A DNA stretch of 64,000 bases, taken from assembly GCA_963204785.1 (NCBI GenBank), contig CAUJHG010000074.1, positions 1 to 64,000 of the forward strand, in the 5' to 3' direction. This document shows, one piece after another, positions 36,994-45,761 of this stretch. This stretch comes from Pseudomonadota bacterium. GTDB lineage: Bacteria > Pseudomonadota > Gammaproteobacteria > Burkholderiales > Burkholderiaceae_E. Both the position numbers and the translations under genes were made by a program. Every line of letters starts with the position of its first letter. Position 1 is the first letter of the stretch. The notes under the pieces are model-generated. The model did no database searches, was not told the DNA's origin, and saw nothing but the letters and a program-made list of their open reading frames with translations.

Positions 36994-38643
36994 TCAGGCC
37001 TGCGCGAGCAGCTCGCGCGCGTGCTTGCGCGTGGTGGCGGTGATTCCCGCGCCGCCGAGCATCCGGGCGAGCTCCTCGATCCGCTCGTCGCGATCGAGCG
37101 GGGCGATCCGGCTGCACACCGCAGCGCCCACCGCTTCCTTGCTGACCCGGAAGTGCCGATGCGCCCTGGCGGCCACCTGCGGCAGATGGGTCACGCAGAG
37201 CACCTGGCGGTCGTCGCCGAGCCGGCGCATCAGCGTGCCGATCGCGTCGGCGACTGCGCCGCCGACACCGGCGTCGGCCTCGTCGAAGATCAGCGTGGGC
37301 ACCGGGTTGGCCTGCGCGGCCATCACGGAGATCGCCAGGCCGATGCGCGAGAGCTCGCCGCCGGATGCCACGCGCGCCAGCGGGCGAAGCCGGGCGCCCG
37401 CATGCGCGGCGACGCGGAACTCCACCGCGTCGATTCCCGAGGCGCCGGGATCGGTGGGTTCGCAGGCCACTGCCAGCCGGCCGCCTGCCATGCCCAGCCC
37501 GGCCAGGTGGCCGCAGACGCCCTCGGCAAGCTGCCTGGCCGCGTCCTGGCGTGCAGTCGACAGCGATGCGGCGAGCTGGTCGTAGCGGGTGCGCGCCGCC
37601 TGCGCCTTCAGGCGCAGGCCATCGAGATCCTGCGCGGCGTCGAGCTGCTGCAGGCGCTGCTGCATCCTGGCCAGCGCAGCGGGGATCTCGGCCGGCGCCA
37701 GACGCATGCGCCGGGCTGCCTCGAAGATGGCGCTGATGCGCTGCTCGATCTGCTGCAGCCGCTCAGGGTCGAGGTCCACGCGCCCGGAGTAGGCCGACAG
37801 CTCCGACGCGGCCTCGTCGATCTGGATCGCTGCGCCGTCGAGCATCTCGACGGTTGCCCGCAGCCGCTCGTCGATCGACGCGAGCGGACGCAGCCGCTGC
37901 AGCAACTGGTGCAAGCGGGAAGCGAGCGCCCCGTCGCTCTCGGCCAGGGCATCGGCAGCCGCCCGTGCACCTTCGATCAGCGAGGCCGCATGTGCCAGCC
38001 GCTTCTGTTCCTCTTCGAGCGACTCCCATTCGCCTGGCGCCAGGCGCAGGCGCTCGAGCTCGCCTGCCTGCCAGGCCAGGCGCTCGCGCTCGAGCGCGAG
38101 TTCGCGCTGCCCGCCTTCGGCGGCCTCGAGTTCGCGGGCCAGCGTGCGCCAGTCGGTCCACGCCTCGCCGACCGCGCGTACCGCCTCGCCCAGGCCGGCG
38201 TATGCGTCGAGCAGCCGTCGCTGACCGTCCGGTCGCAGCAGGGACTGGGCGGCGTGCTGGCCGTGGATGTCGACCAGCTGTTCGCCGATCTCGCGCAGCA
38301 GCGCGGCAGTGGCCGGACTGCCGTTGACCAGCGCGCGCGAGCGCCCGTCGGCATCGATCACCCTGCGCAGCAGCACGCAGCCCGGGTCGCCGCCCAGATC
38401 GCGTTCGGCCAGCCAGGCATCGAGCGCCGCGGTGCTGCGGAAGGTGGCGGTGATGTCGGCGCGCTGGGTGCCCTCGCGCACGACCCCTGCGTCGCCGCGG
38501 CCGCCCATCGCCAGCGCGAGCGCATCGACCAGGATCGACTTGCCCGCTCCGGTCTCGCCGGTGAGCACCGTGAAGCCGGGGCCGAACTCGACGTCGAGAG
38601 CGTCGACGATCACGAAGTCCCGAAGGTGCAGCGCGAGCAGCAT
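36994..38643 (-). CDS. recN: DNA repair protein RecN
   Basis: An SMC-like ATPase acting early in double-strand-break repair. 549 residues. Walker A GETGAGKSILVDAL at residues 29-42, a central coiled-coil region (about 150-370), the ABC signature VASGGELSRIGLAI and Walker B TLIFDEADAGVGG. The start at 38643 is 9 nt after the stop of nadK, so the two are cotranscribed. I see no LexA-like site before it. Confidence 0.97.
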   Translation of the reverse strand: MLLALHLRDFVIVDALDVEFGPGFTVLTGETGAGKSILVDALALAMGGRGDAGVVREGTQRADITATFRSTAALDAWLAERDLGGDPGCVLLRRVIDADGRSRALVNGSPATAALLREIGEQLVDIHGQHAAQSLLRPDGQRRLLDAYAGLGEAVRAVGEAWTDWRTLARELEAAEGGQRELALERERLAWQAGELERLRLAPGEWESLEEEQKRLAHAASLIEGARAAADALAESDGALASRLHQLLQRLRPLASIDERLRATVEMLDGAAIQIDEAASELSAYSGRVDLDPERLQQIEQRISAIFEAARRMRLAPAEIPAALARMQQRLQQLDAAQDLDGLRLKAQAARTRYDQLAASLSTARQDAARQLAEGVCGHLAGLGMAGGRLAVACEPTDPGASGIDAVEFRVAAHAGARLRPLARVASGGELSRIGLAISVMAAQANPVPTLIFDEADAGVGGAVADAIGTLMRRLGDDRQVLCVTHLPQVAARAHRHFRVSKEAVGAAVCSRIAPLDRDERIEELARMLGGAGITATTRKHARELLAQA

Positions 38644-38652
38644 CGGGGCGGG

Positions 38653-39540
38653 TCAGGTGCGCGAGAGGATCGGCAGTTCGTGCCAGTTCAGCTTGCCGCG
38701 CAGCGTCCCGAAGTAGGTGTATCCGGGCGGGTGCAGGAAGCGGGCCCGATGGGGGCCGCGCTCGACGATGATGTCGTCGCCGACGTGCAGGTCGCTGAAG
38801 ACCTGCATGTCGCCCGCCACCCGGGGTTCGCGGCCCTCGACCACGGTGATGTGGATGCGGGCGTCGTCGGGCAGCGCGATCGGACGGTTCGACAGCGCCT
38901 GCGGCGCCACGGGGACGAGCACCAGGCCTGCGAGCCGCGGATGCAGGATCGGCCCGCTGGCCGAGAGCGCGTAGGCGGTGGACCCGGTGGGGGTGGCGAT
39001 GATCAGGCCGTCGGCGCGCTGGTTGTACATGTAGACGCCGTCGACGTGCACCTGCAGCTCGATCATGCCGGCCCGCGACGAGCGGCTGACCACGACGTCG
39101 TTCATCGCGACCTGGTTCCAGACCTCCTCGGCGCCGCGCAGCACCCGCGTGGTGAGCTGGGTGCGGTCCTCGGCGGTGTAGTCGCCCTCGAGGATGCGGC
39201 CCAGTGCGTCGCGCCACTGCGACAGGGGGATGTCGGTGACGAAGCCCAGGCGGCCGTGGTTGATCCCGACCACGGGCACGCCGTACCGGGCGAGGTGGCG
39301 CGCCACGCCCAGCATGGTGCCGTCTCCACCCACCGCGACCGTGAGGTCCGCGTGGCGGCCGATCTCGTCGATGGTGACGTGTCCGAGGTCGGTGCGGCCG
39401 ATGGCCTCGGCGGTGCCGGCCTCGACCAGCACCGAAATGGCGCGCTCGCGCAGGAAGGCGGCGATCTCGGCGAGGCTGCCCGCCACGCCTTCGGACTGAT
39501 AGCGGCCCACCAGTGCGACGGTGCGAAACGGGTTGCTCAT
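38653..39540 (-). CDS. nadK: NAD kinase
   Basis: NadK phosphorylates NAD to NADP. 295 residues. GGDGT at residues 71-75, [10 protein letters not shown], the AMNDVVVSR stretch and [16 protein letters not shown] are all present. The ATG has no ribosome site; a TGTAAT hexamer (39553-39548) ends exactly 7 nt before it, suggesting initiation at or next to the start codon. It is divergent from hrcA (101 bp) and followed by recN. Confidence 0.97.
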   Translation of the reverse strand: MSNPFRTVALVGRYQSEGVAGSLAEIAAFLRERAISVLVEAGTAEAIGRTDLGHVTIDEIGRHADLTVAVGGDGTMLGVARHLARYGVPVVGINHGRLGFVTDIPLSQWRDALGRILEGDYTAEDRTQLTTRVLRGAEEVWNQVAMNDVVVSRSSRAGMIELQVHVDGVYMYNQRADGLIIATPTGSTAYALSASGPILHPRLAGLVLVPVAPQALSNRPIALPDDARIHITVVEGREPRVAGDMQVFSDLHVGDDIIVERGPHRARFLHPPGYTYFGTLRGKLNWHELPILSRT

Positions 39541-39547
39541 GCGGACG

Positions 39548-39553
39548 ATTACA
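39548..39553 (-). promoter_or_regulatory. Putative -10 of nadK, leaderless spacing
   Basis: Minus-strand TGTAAT followed by CGTCCGC and then ATG. No Shine-Dalgarno sequence intervenes. The -35 region is weak. Confidence 0.4.
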
Positions 39554-39606
39554 CCATACTTCGTCGCGGCCGAGTCGCCCGGCGCTGCGCCCGGACCCCT
39601 GGCGGC

Positions 39607-39634
39607 TTGCGTCGGCCCGAGGGGGCAATACAAT
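39607..39634 (+). promoter_or_regulatory. hrcA promoter with leaderless spacing
   Basis: TTGCGT (39607-39612), 16-bp spacer, TACAAT (39629-39634). Seven bases later is the hrcA ATG at 39642, so transcription would begin at the start codon. It looks like a sigma-70 promoter, not sigma-32, and no CIRCE repeat is visible. Confidence 0.6.
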
Positions 39635-39641
39635 AGCCCGC

Positions 39642-40661
39642 ATGCTGGACCGACGAGCACAGACGCTGCTGAAGACCCTGATCGAGCGCTACATCGCCGA
39701 CGGCCAGCCGGTGGGCTCGCGCACCCTCTCCAGGCACTCGGGGCTCGAGCTGTCGCCCGCCACGATCCGCAACGTGATGGCCGACCTCGAAGAGCTCGGC
39801 CTGATCGCAAGCCCGCACACCTCGGCAGGCCGGATCCCCACGCCGCGCGGCTATCGCCTCTTCGTCGACACCCTGCTGACGGTCGAGCCGCTGCGCGGCG
39901 CGCAGACCGAGCAGATCCAGGATCGCCTGCAGCAGGACGAGCCGCAGCGCGTGCTGTCCTCGGCAGCCTCCATCCTCTCGAGCCTTTCGCAGTTCGCCGG
40001 GGTGGTCCTGACGCCCCGGCGTTCCTCGCTCTTTCGCCAGGTGGAGTTCCTGCGCCTGTCGGATCGGCGCGTGCTGCTGATCGTGGTCACTCCCGAGGGC
40101 GACGTCCAGAACCGGATCCTGCACACCGATCGCGAGTACAAGCCGTCCGAGCTCGTGGAAGCCGCCAACTACCTGAACCAGCATTTCGCCGGGCTCGACC
40201 TCGAAACCATCCGCGTGCGGCTGCACGGCGAGCTCGCCAGCCTGCGCGAGGACATCAGCGACCTGATGCAGCGCGCGGTCGAGGCCGGGGGCAGGGCGCT
40301 CACCGAGGAGGCCGAGCCGGTGGTGATCTCCGGCGAACGCAATCTGCTGGGCATTGCCGACCTCTCCGACAACATGGAGCGGCTGCGCCGGCTCTTCGAC
40401 CTCTTCGAGCGCAAGACCGGCCTGCTGCAGCTGCTGGACGCCTCCAGCCATGCCCAGGGCGTGCAGATCTTCATCGGCGGGGAATCCGAGCTGGTGCCGA
40501 TGGACCAGGTCAGCGTGGTGGTCGCCCCCTACGAGGTCGACGGCAAGATCGTCGGCACCCTCGGCGTGATCGGCCCGACGCGAATGGCCTACGATCGCGT
40601 GATCCCGATCGTCGACATCACCGCCAAGCTCGTGTCCACCGCGCTCAGTCACGGAGCCTGA
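39642..40661 (+). CDS. hrcA: Heat-inducible transcription repressor HrcA
   Basis: HrcA represses groE-type operons by binding CIRCE and is stabilised by GroEL. 339 residues: N-terminal winged helix ([20 protein letters not shown], then [17 protein letters not shown]), GAF-like centre, and C-terminal [20 protein letters not shown]. No CIRCE element (TTAGCACTC-N9-GAGTGCTAA) is seen in the window, so its targets, probably groESL, lie elsewhere, while grpE-dnaK here is under sigma-32. The start is fixed by family alignment; no ribosome site precedes it. Confidence 0.97.
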   Translation: MLDRRAQTLLKTLIERYIADGQPVGSRTLSRHSGLELSPATIRNVMADLEELGLIASPHTSAGRIPTPRGYRLFVDTLLTVEPLRGAQTEQIQDRLQQDEPQRVLSSAASILSSLSQFAGVVLTPRRSSLFRQVEFLRLSDRRVLLIVVTPEGDVQNRILHTDREYKPSELVEAANYLNQHFAGLDLETIRVRLHGELASLREDISDLMQRAVEAGGRALTEEAEPVVISGERNLLGIADLSDNMERLRRLFDLFERKTGLLQLLDASSHAQGVQIFIGGESELVPMDQVSVVVAPYEVDGKIVGTLGVIGPTRMAYDRVIPIVDITAKLVSTALSHGA

Positions 40662-40723
40662 GGGATCGTGCGCACCGTCCGGTGCCGGCCGGCGCGACGG
40701 GGCCGGCGGCTGCGGGGTCTTCG

Positions 40724-41215
40724 ATGAGCGAGGCGCTGCTGCACCGCTGGTTCGATGCGCTGGCGCGCCTGGACGGCGAGTCGCTGGCCGCCTGCTACCA
40801 CCCCTCGGCCAGCTTCAGCGACCCGCTCTTCCCGGATCTGCGCGGTGCCCGCGTCGGCTGGCGCTGGCGGATGCTCACCCGTGGCGCGACCGGCATGAAG
40901 CTGAGCTACGACATCCTGCACGGCGACGAGCGCAAGGCGGTGGTGCGCTGGCGCGCCTGCTGGCGACTGGCCGGCAGCGGCCGCGAGGTGCGCAACGAGG
41001 TGCTGTCGACCTTCGCCTTCTGGGACGATCGCATCGTCCGGCAGGTCGACGAGTTCGGCTTCTGGCGCTGGAGCCGCTCGAGCCTGGGCCTGCCCGGGCT
41101 GCTGCTGGGCTGGATTCCCGCGCGGCGCCGTGCCGCGACCCGGCGTGCGCTGGCGCAGCTCGATCGCCTGGCTGCGACGCAAGCTGCCGCCGACGGGCCC
41201 TGTGGCCTGCGCTGA
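40724..41215 (+). CDS. NTF2/SnoaL-like protein
   Basis: A 163-residue single-domain protein with the NTF2-like cone fold: LLHRWFDALARLDGESLAAC, then YHPSASFSDPLFPDLRG, AVVRWRACWRLAGSGREVRN and EFGFWRWSRSSLG. Members include ketosteroid isomerase-like enzymes and non-enzymatic binding proteins; no catalytic dyad can be asserted. It lies between hrcA and hemH on the same strand, as in other Burkholderiales, so cotranscription is plausible. Confidence 0.8.
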   Translation: MSEALLHRWFDALARLDGESLAACYHPSASFSDPLFPDLRGARVGWRWRMLTRGATGMKLSYDILHGDERKAVVRWRACWRLAGSGREVRNEVLSTFAFWDDRIVRQVDEFGFWRWSRSSLGLPGLLLGWIPARRRAATRRALAQLDRLAATQAAADGPCGLR

Positions 41216-41293
41216 GCGCGGTGCTGCCGTCGCCCGGGCCTCGGCATCGGTTACCCTTGCCGCTTCGTCGATCCCTGGTTCGCTCCTCCCGAG

Positions 41294-42406
41294 ATGTCCC
41301 GTTTTTCCTCGGCCTCACGCTTCGAGCACGCGAGCCCGGAGCGCGTCGGCGTTCTGCTGCTGCAGCTCGGCACCCCCGATGCCCCCGAGCCCGCAGCGGT
41401 GCGACGCTACCTGCGCGAGTTCCTCTGCGATCCTCGCGTGGTGGAGATCCCGAAGCTCGTCTGGCGGCCGATCCTCGAGGGAATCATCCTGCCGGCCCGA
41501 GGGCGCAGCTCGGCGCGCAAGTACGCATCGATCTGGACCGACCAGGGTTCGCCGCTGGCGGTGAACACCGCGCGCCAGGCGATCCAGCTGCGGGGCCACC
41601 TGGGCGAGCGTGGCATCGACCTGGAGGTCGGCTGGGCGATGCGCTACGGAGCGCCTTCGGTTGCGCAGGCGCTGCGCGAGATGCGCGAGCGTCGGGTCAG
41701 CCGCCTGCTGGTGCTGCCGCTCTATCCGCAGTACTCGGCAAGCACTTCGGCGAGCGCCTTGGACGCGGTCTGGGCAGAGTTCGCCCGCTGGCGCAACCTG
41801 CCCGAGCTGCGCACGGTGCGCGCTTTCCACGACCATCCTTCCTACCTCGATGCGCTGGCCGGGCAGGTGCGCCGGGCCTGGACCCACGATGGCCCGCCCG
41901 ACCGGCTGGTGATGAGCTTCCACGGCATGCCCCGGCGCACCCTCGACCTGGGCGACCCCTATCACTGCGAGTGCCTGGCCACCGGACGGCTGCTCGCGCA
42001 GCGCCTGGGCCTGGCGCCGCAGCAGGCGCTCGTCACCTTCCAGTCGCGCTTCGGCAAGGCCGAGTGGCTGCAGCCCTATACCGACCGGACGCTCGCGCAG
42101 CTGGGAGCGCAGGGTGTCGGGCGCGTGGACGTCATCTGTCCGGGCTTCGTCGCCGACTGTCTGGAAACCCTCGAGGAGATCGCGATCGAGGGCCGCGACA
42201 CCTTCCTCGCCGCCGGCGGACGCGACTACCGCTACATTCCGTGCCTGAACGACGCTCCGGAATTCGCCGCCGCGCTTGCCGATCTGGTCCAGGCGCACAC
42301 CTGCGGCTGGCCGATGCGCCGCCTGGGCGCTGCCGAAGCGGCGGCGCGCGACGAGATGCTCGCGCGACGGCGCGAGCGCGCCGTCGCAGGGGGTGCGAAG
42401 AGCTGA
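41294..42406 (+). CDS. hemH: Ferrochelatase
   Basis: HemH inserts Fe(II) into protoporphyrin IX, the last step of haem synthesis. 370 residues. VGVLLLQLGTPDAPEPAAVR at the N-terminus, LPLYPQYSASTSASALD, the catalytic His region MSFHGMPRRTLDLGDPYHCE, TFQSRFGKAEWLQPYT and CPGFVADCLETLEEI. The stop TGA directly abuts the stop of the convergent LysM gene (TGATCA), leaving no intergenic base. Confidence 0.97.
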   Translation: MSRFSSASRFEHASPERVGVLLLQLGTPDAPEPAAVRRYLREFLCDPRVVEIPKLVWRPILEGIILPARGRSSARKYASIWTDQGSPLAVNTARQAIQLRGHLGERGIDLEVGWAMRYGAPSVAQALREMRERRVSRLLVLPLYPQYSASTSASALDAVWAEFARWRNLPELRTVRAFHDHPSYLDALAGQVRRAWTHDGPPDRLVMSFHGMPRRTLDLGDPYHCECLATGRLLAQRLGLAPQQALVTFQSRFGKAEWLQPYTDRTLAQLGAQGVGRVDVICPGFVADCLETLEEIAIEGRDTFLAAGGRDYRYIPCLNDAPEFAAALADLVQAHTCGWPMRRLGAAEAAARDEMLARRRERAVAGGAKS

Positions 42407-42886
42407 TCAGGCCTTGGGCGGGATGCGCAGCACCTGGCCCGGATAGATCTTGTCCGGATGGGTGAGCATCGGCTTGTTGGCCTCGAAGATCTGCATGTAC
42501 GCGTTGGCGTTGCCGTAGTACTCCTTGGCGATCTTCGACAGGGTGTCGCCCCGGACCACCGTGTAGAACTTCGATTCCGGCACAGGCGCGCTGACGGTGA
42601 TCTCGTCGTTGACCTGCGAGACGCCCGCGACGTTGCCGCAGCACAGCAGGATCTTCTCCCTGGTGTGCTGATCGGCGACGGTGCCGCTGACCGTGACCGC
42701 GGCGCTTGCGCCGTCGAATTTCACCGTGAGTCCTTCGGTGGGCAGCTTCATCGAGCGGATGTAGGCGAGGATCGCGTCGGCGGCGGCCTGGTTCGCTGCG
42801 GCGCTCCTGGCCGGGTCGGCAGTGGCGGCCTGGGCGCTGCCGAAGAGCTTCTCACCGGCTTCCTTGATGAACGAGAACAATCCCAT
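42407..42886 (-). CDS. BON-LysM protein (Kbp/YgaU-like)
   Basis: 159 residues: a BON domain (about 38-95, VKFDGASAAVTVSGTVADQ and GVSQVNDEITV) followed by a LysM domain (FYTVVRGDTLSKIAKEYYGN to YPGQVLRIPPKA). This is the layout of E. coli YgaU/Kbp, a cytoplasmic K+-binding protein needed under osmotic stress. No signal peptide is present (MGLFSFIKEAGEKLFG), which fits. It is convergent with hemH. Confidence 0.9.
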   Translation of the reverse strand: MGLFSFIKEAGEKLFGSAQAATADPARSAAANQAAADAILAYIRSMKLPTEGLTVKFDGASAAVTVSGTVADQHTREKILLCCGNVAGVSQVNDEITVSAPVPESKFYTVVRGDTLSKIAKEYYGNANAYMQIFEANKPMLTHPDKIYPGQVLRIPPKA

Positions 42887-42983
42887 CGTCGGTCTCCTGG
42901 TCGGGTTGCGTGAGGCCTAGGGTAGCATCGCCCGCCGCGCATCACCTGTGGACCCTGTCGCGCGGAAGAAGGAGCGGGCGGGG

Positions 42984-43009
42984 CTTGAAACCGTCGAAAC
43001 CGCCCCCAT
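42984..43009 (+). promoter_or_regulatory. Sigma-32 heat-shock promoter of grpE
   Basis: CTTGAAA (42984-42990), 13-bp spacer, CCCCAT (43004-43009) followed by GT: an essentially perfect match to the sigma-32 consensus CTTGAAA-N13/14-CCCCATNT. Initiation near 43017 leaves a leader of about 40 nt before grpE. Confidence 0.9.
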
Positions 43010-43057
43010 GTGGCCGATTGAATTGCGCCAAACCACTGATCTGACGGAAGAATGCTG

Positions 43058-43657
43058 ATGAGCTCGATGGCGGACCAAGGCCAAGGACCTGAACCCAACG
43101 ACAAGGACATTGCACAGCCTGCAGGCGAGGCCCCCACGGCCGGGCAGGCGCAGGCGGCGCAGCCCGCCGAACTGGCGGCAGGATCCCATCACGAGATCGA
43201 GGAGCGCCTGGTGGCCGCGCTGGCCGAGGCGGCCGAGTTCAAGGACCAGTTCCTGCGCGCGAAGGCCGAGACCGAGAACCTGCGGCGCCGCGCCCAGGAG
43301 GACGTCGCCAGGGCGCACAAGTTCGCGATCGAGGCCTTTGCTGAGGCCCTGCTGCCCGTCAAGGACAGCCTGGAGCTCGCGCTGAAGTCCGACAACCCCC
43401 AGGTCGAGAGCATGCGCGAGGGGGTCGACGCGACCCTGCGGCTGCTTGCCTCGGCCTTCGAGAAGAACCGGCTGCTCGAGGTCGACCCCGCCGGCCAGAG
43501 GTTCGACCCGAACCTGCACCAGGCGATCTCCATGGTGCCCGGAAACTCGGTCGATCCTGCAGTGCCGGCCAATCACGTGGTCGGGGTGCTGCAGAAGGGT
43601 TACACGATCAGCGACCGTGTGCTCAGGCCGGCGCTGGTCACCGTGTCGCAGGGCTGA
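43058..43657 (+). CDS. grpE: GrpE, nucleotide exchange factor of DnaK
   Basis: GrpE releases ADP from DnaK. 199 residues from ATG 43058: an acidic disordered N-terminus, a long helix ([20 protein letters not shown], then [20 protein letters not shown]) and the beta-wing region [20 protein letters not shown] to [20 protein letters not shown]. The start at 43058 is preferred to ATG 43052 because GGAAG lies 7 nt upstream of it but only 1 nt from the earlier codon. It is driven by the sigma-32 promoter at 42984. Confidence 0.96.
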   Translation: MSSMADQGQGPEPNDKDIAQPAGEAPTAGQAQAAQPAELAAGSHHEIEERLVAALAEAAEFKDQFLRAKAETENLRRRAQEDVARAHKFAIEAFAEALLPVKDSLELALKSDNPQVESMREGVDATLRLLASAFEKNRLLEVDPAGQRFDPNLHQAISMVPGNSVDPAVPANHVVGVLQKGYTISDRVLRPALVTVSQG

Positions 43658-43663
43658 GCGGCG

Positions 43664-43691
43664 CTTGAAATTCCGCGCTGCGCGCGCATCT
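43664..43691 (+). promoter_or_regulatory. Second sigma-32-like promoter, upstream of dnaK
   Basis: CTTGAAA (43664-43670), 13-bp spacer, GCGCATCT (43684-43691). The -35 is perfect and the -10 matches six of eight consensus positions. It would give dnaK its own heat-shock start within the grpE-dnaK gap. Confidence 0.6.
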
Positions 43692-43732
43692 GAAGGCCAA
43701 CCGAACATCATTCCAACGGAATCGAGGAAACA

Positions 43733-45676
43733 ATGGGCAAGATCATCGGCATCGACCTGGGCACCACCAACTCCTGCGTCTCGATCATGGAGGGCGGCCA
43801 GCCCAAGGTCATCGAGAACTCCGAGGGTGCGCGCACCACGCCGTCGATCATCGCGTACATGGAGGACGGCGAGATCCTGGTCGGCGCGCCGGCCAAGCGC
43901 CAGGCGGTGACCAATCCGCGCAACACGCTGTACGCGGTCAAGCGGCTGATCGGCCGCAAGTTCGACGAGAAGGAGGTGCAGAAGGACGTCGACCTGATGC
44001 CCTACCAGATCGTCAAGGCCGACAACGGCGACGCCTGGGTGCAGGTGCGCGATCGCAAGCTCGCGCCGCCGCAGGTCTCGGCCGAGGTGCTGCGCAAGAT
44101 GAAGAAGACCGCCGAGGACTACCTCGGCGAGGAGGTCACCGAGGCGGTGATCACCGTGCCGGCCTACTTCAACGACAGCCAGCGGCAGGCCACCAAGGAC
44201 GCCGGGCGCATCGCGGGGCTGGACGTCAAGCGGATCATCAACGAGCCCACCGCAGCCGCGCTGGCCTTCGGCCTGGACAAGGCCGCGGGCAAGGATCGCA
44301 AGATCGTGGTCTATGACCTGGGCGGCGGCACCTTCGACGTCTCCATCATCGAGATCGCCGACGTCGATGGCGAGAAGCAGTTCGAGGTGCTCTCCACCAA
44401 CGGCGACACCTTCCTGGGCGGTGAGGACTTCGACCAGCGGATCATCGACTACGTGATCGGCGAGTTCAGGAAGGAGCAGGGCGTCGACCTCGCCAAGGAC
44501 GTGCTCGCGCTGCAGCGCCTGAAGGAGGCGGCAGAGAAGGCGAAGGTCGAGCTGTCCTCGTCGCAGCAGACCGATCTGAACCTGCCCTACATCACTGCCG
44601 ACGCGTCGGGGCCGAAGCACCTGAACATGAAGCTCACCCGCGCCAAGCTCGAGGCCCTGGTCGACGAACTGGTCGAGCGCACGATCGAGCCCTGCCGCCT
44701 GGCCCTGAAGGATGCCGGACTGAAGGCCTCGGACGTCGACGACGTGATCCTGGTCGGCGGGATGACCCGCATGCCCAAGGTGCAGGCGCGCGTGCAGGAG
44801 TTCTTCGGCAAGGAGCCGCGCAAGGACGTCAACCCCGACGAGGCCGTGGCAGTCGGTGCGGCGGTGCAGGGCTCGGTGCTGTCGGGCGAGCGCAAGGACG
44901 TGCTCCTCCTCGACGTCACGCCGCTGACCCTGGGCATCGAGACCCTCGGTGGCGTGATGACCGGGATGATCAGCCGCAACACCACGATCCCCACCAAGCA
45001 CGCGCAGGTGTTCTCGACCGCCGAGGACAACCAGCCGGCGGTGACGATCAAGGTGTTCCAGGGCGAGCGTGAGATGGCGGCCGGCAACAAGCTGCTGGGC
45101 GAGTTCAACCTCGAGGGCATCCCGCCGTCGCCGCGCGGCATGCCGCAGATCGAGGTCACCTTCGACATCGACGCCAACGGCATCCTGCACGTGTCGGCCA
45201 AGGACAAGGCCTCGGGCAAGGAGAACAAGATCACGATCAAGGCGAACTCCGGGCTGAACGAGGCGGAGATCGAGGCGATGGTCAAGGACGCCGAGGCCAA
45301 CGCGGCCGAGGACCACAAGCGCCGTGAGCTGGCCGAAGCGCGCAACCAGGCCGACGCGACCGTCCACTCGGTGAGGAAGTCCCTCGCGGAATACGGCGAC
45401 AGGATCGACGCTGACGAGAAGGCGAGGATCGAGGATGCGCTGAAGGCCGCCGAGGAGTCGCTGAAGTCCGAGGACAAGGGCGAGATCGAGGCGAAGACGG
45501 CGGCTCTGGGCGCCGCTTCGCAGAAGCTCGGGGAACTGATGTACGCGAAGATGCAGGCGGAGCAGGGCGGCGCCGAGGCGCAGGCCGGTGCCGGCGCCGG
45601 GGCACAGGAGGCCAGGCGCGCGAAGGACGACGACGTCGTCGACGCCGACTTCAAGGAAGTCAAGCGCGACGCCTGA
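43733..45676 (+). CDS. dnaK: Molecular chaperone DnaK (Hsp70)
   Basis: 647 residues. ATPase domain with [31 protein letters not shown] and [11 protein letters not shown]; the interdomain linker [15 protein letters not shown]; substrate-binding domain and lid to about residue 610; and the disordered acidic C-terminus ending in [20 protein letters not shown] precedes ATG 43733. A strongly biased codon use leaves long shadow frames on the opposite strand. It is heat-induced from the grpE promoter and probably from the element at 43664. Confidence 0.99.
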   Translation: MGKIIGIDLGTTNSCVSIMEGGQPKVIENSEGARTTPSIIAYMEDGEILVGAPAKRQAVTNPRNTLYAVKRLIGRKFDEKEVQKDVDLMPYQIVKADNGDAWVQVRDRKLAPPQVSAEVLRKMKKTAEDYLGEEVTEAVITVPAYFNDSQRQATKDAGRIAGLDVKRIINEPTAAALAFGLDKAAGKDRKIVVYDLGGGTFDVSIIEIADVDGEKQFEVLSTNGDTFLGGEDFDQRIIDYVIGEFRKEQGVDLAKDVLALQRLKEAAEKAKVELSSSQQTDLNLPYITADASGPKHLNMKLTRAKLEALVDELVERTIEPCRLALKDAGLKASDVDDVILVGGMTRMPKVQARVQEFFGKEPRKDVNPDEAVAVGAAVQGSVLSGERKDVLLLDVTPLTLGIETLGGVMTGMISRNTTIPTKHAQVFSTAEDNQPAVTIKVFQGEREMAAGNKLLGEFNLEGIPPSPRGMPQIEVTFDIDANGILHVSAKDKASGKENKITIKANSGLNEAEIEAMVKDAEANAAEDHKRRELAEARNQADATVHSVRKSLAEYGDRIDADEKARIEDALKAAEESLKSEDKGEIEAKTAALGAASQKLGELMYAKMQAEQGGAEAQAGAGAGAQEARRAKDDDVVDADFKEVKRDA

Positions 45677-45716
45677 CGAGGGCGCACCGACAGCGGACGG
45701 TGCGCGATCGACGTAC

Positions 45717-45748
45717 CGGCTTGCGATCGCGAGATCGCAGGCCGTTTT
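45717..45748 (+). terminator. Terminator-like hairpin between dnaK and dnaJ
   Basis: CGGCTTGCGATC (45717-45728) pairs with GATCGCAGGCCG (45733-45744) with one G-U pair and a GCGA loop, followed by TTTT. It lies 13 nt before dnaJ and probably attenuates read-through, lowering DnaJ relative to DnaK. Confidence 0.7.
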
Positions 45749-45761
45749 GCCTTGGTGAACG

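Noticed and set aside
39541..39660. CIRCE operator at hrcA
   Set aside because: No TTAGCACTC-N9-GAGTGCTAA-like inverted repeat is present here or before grpE/dnaK.
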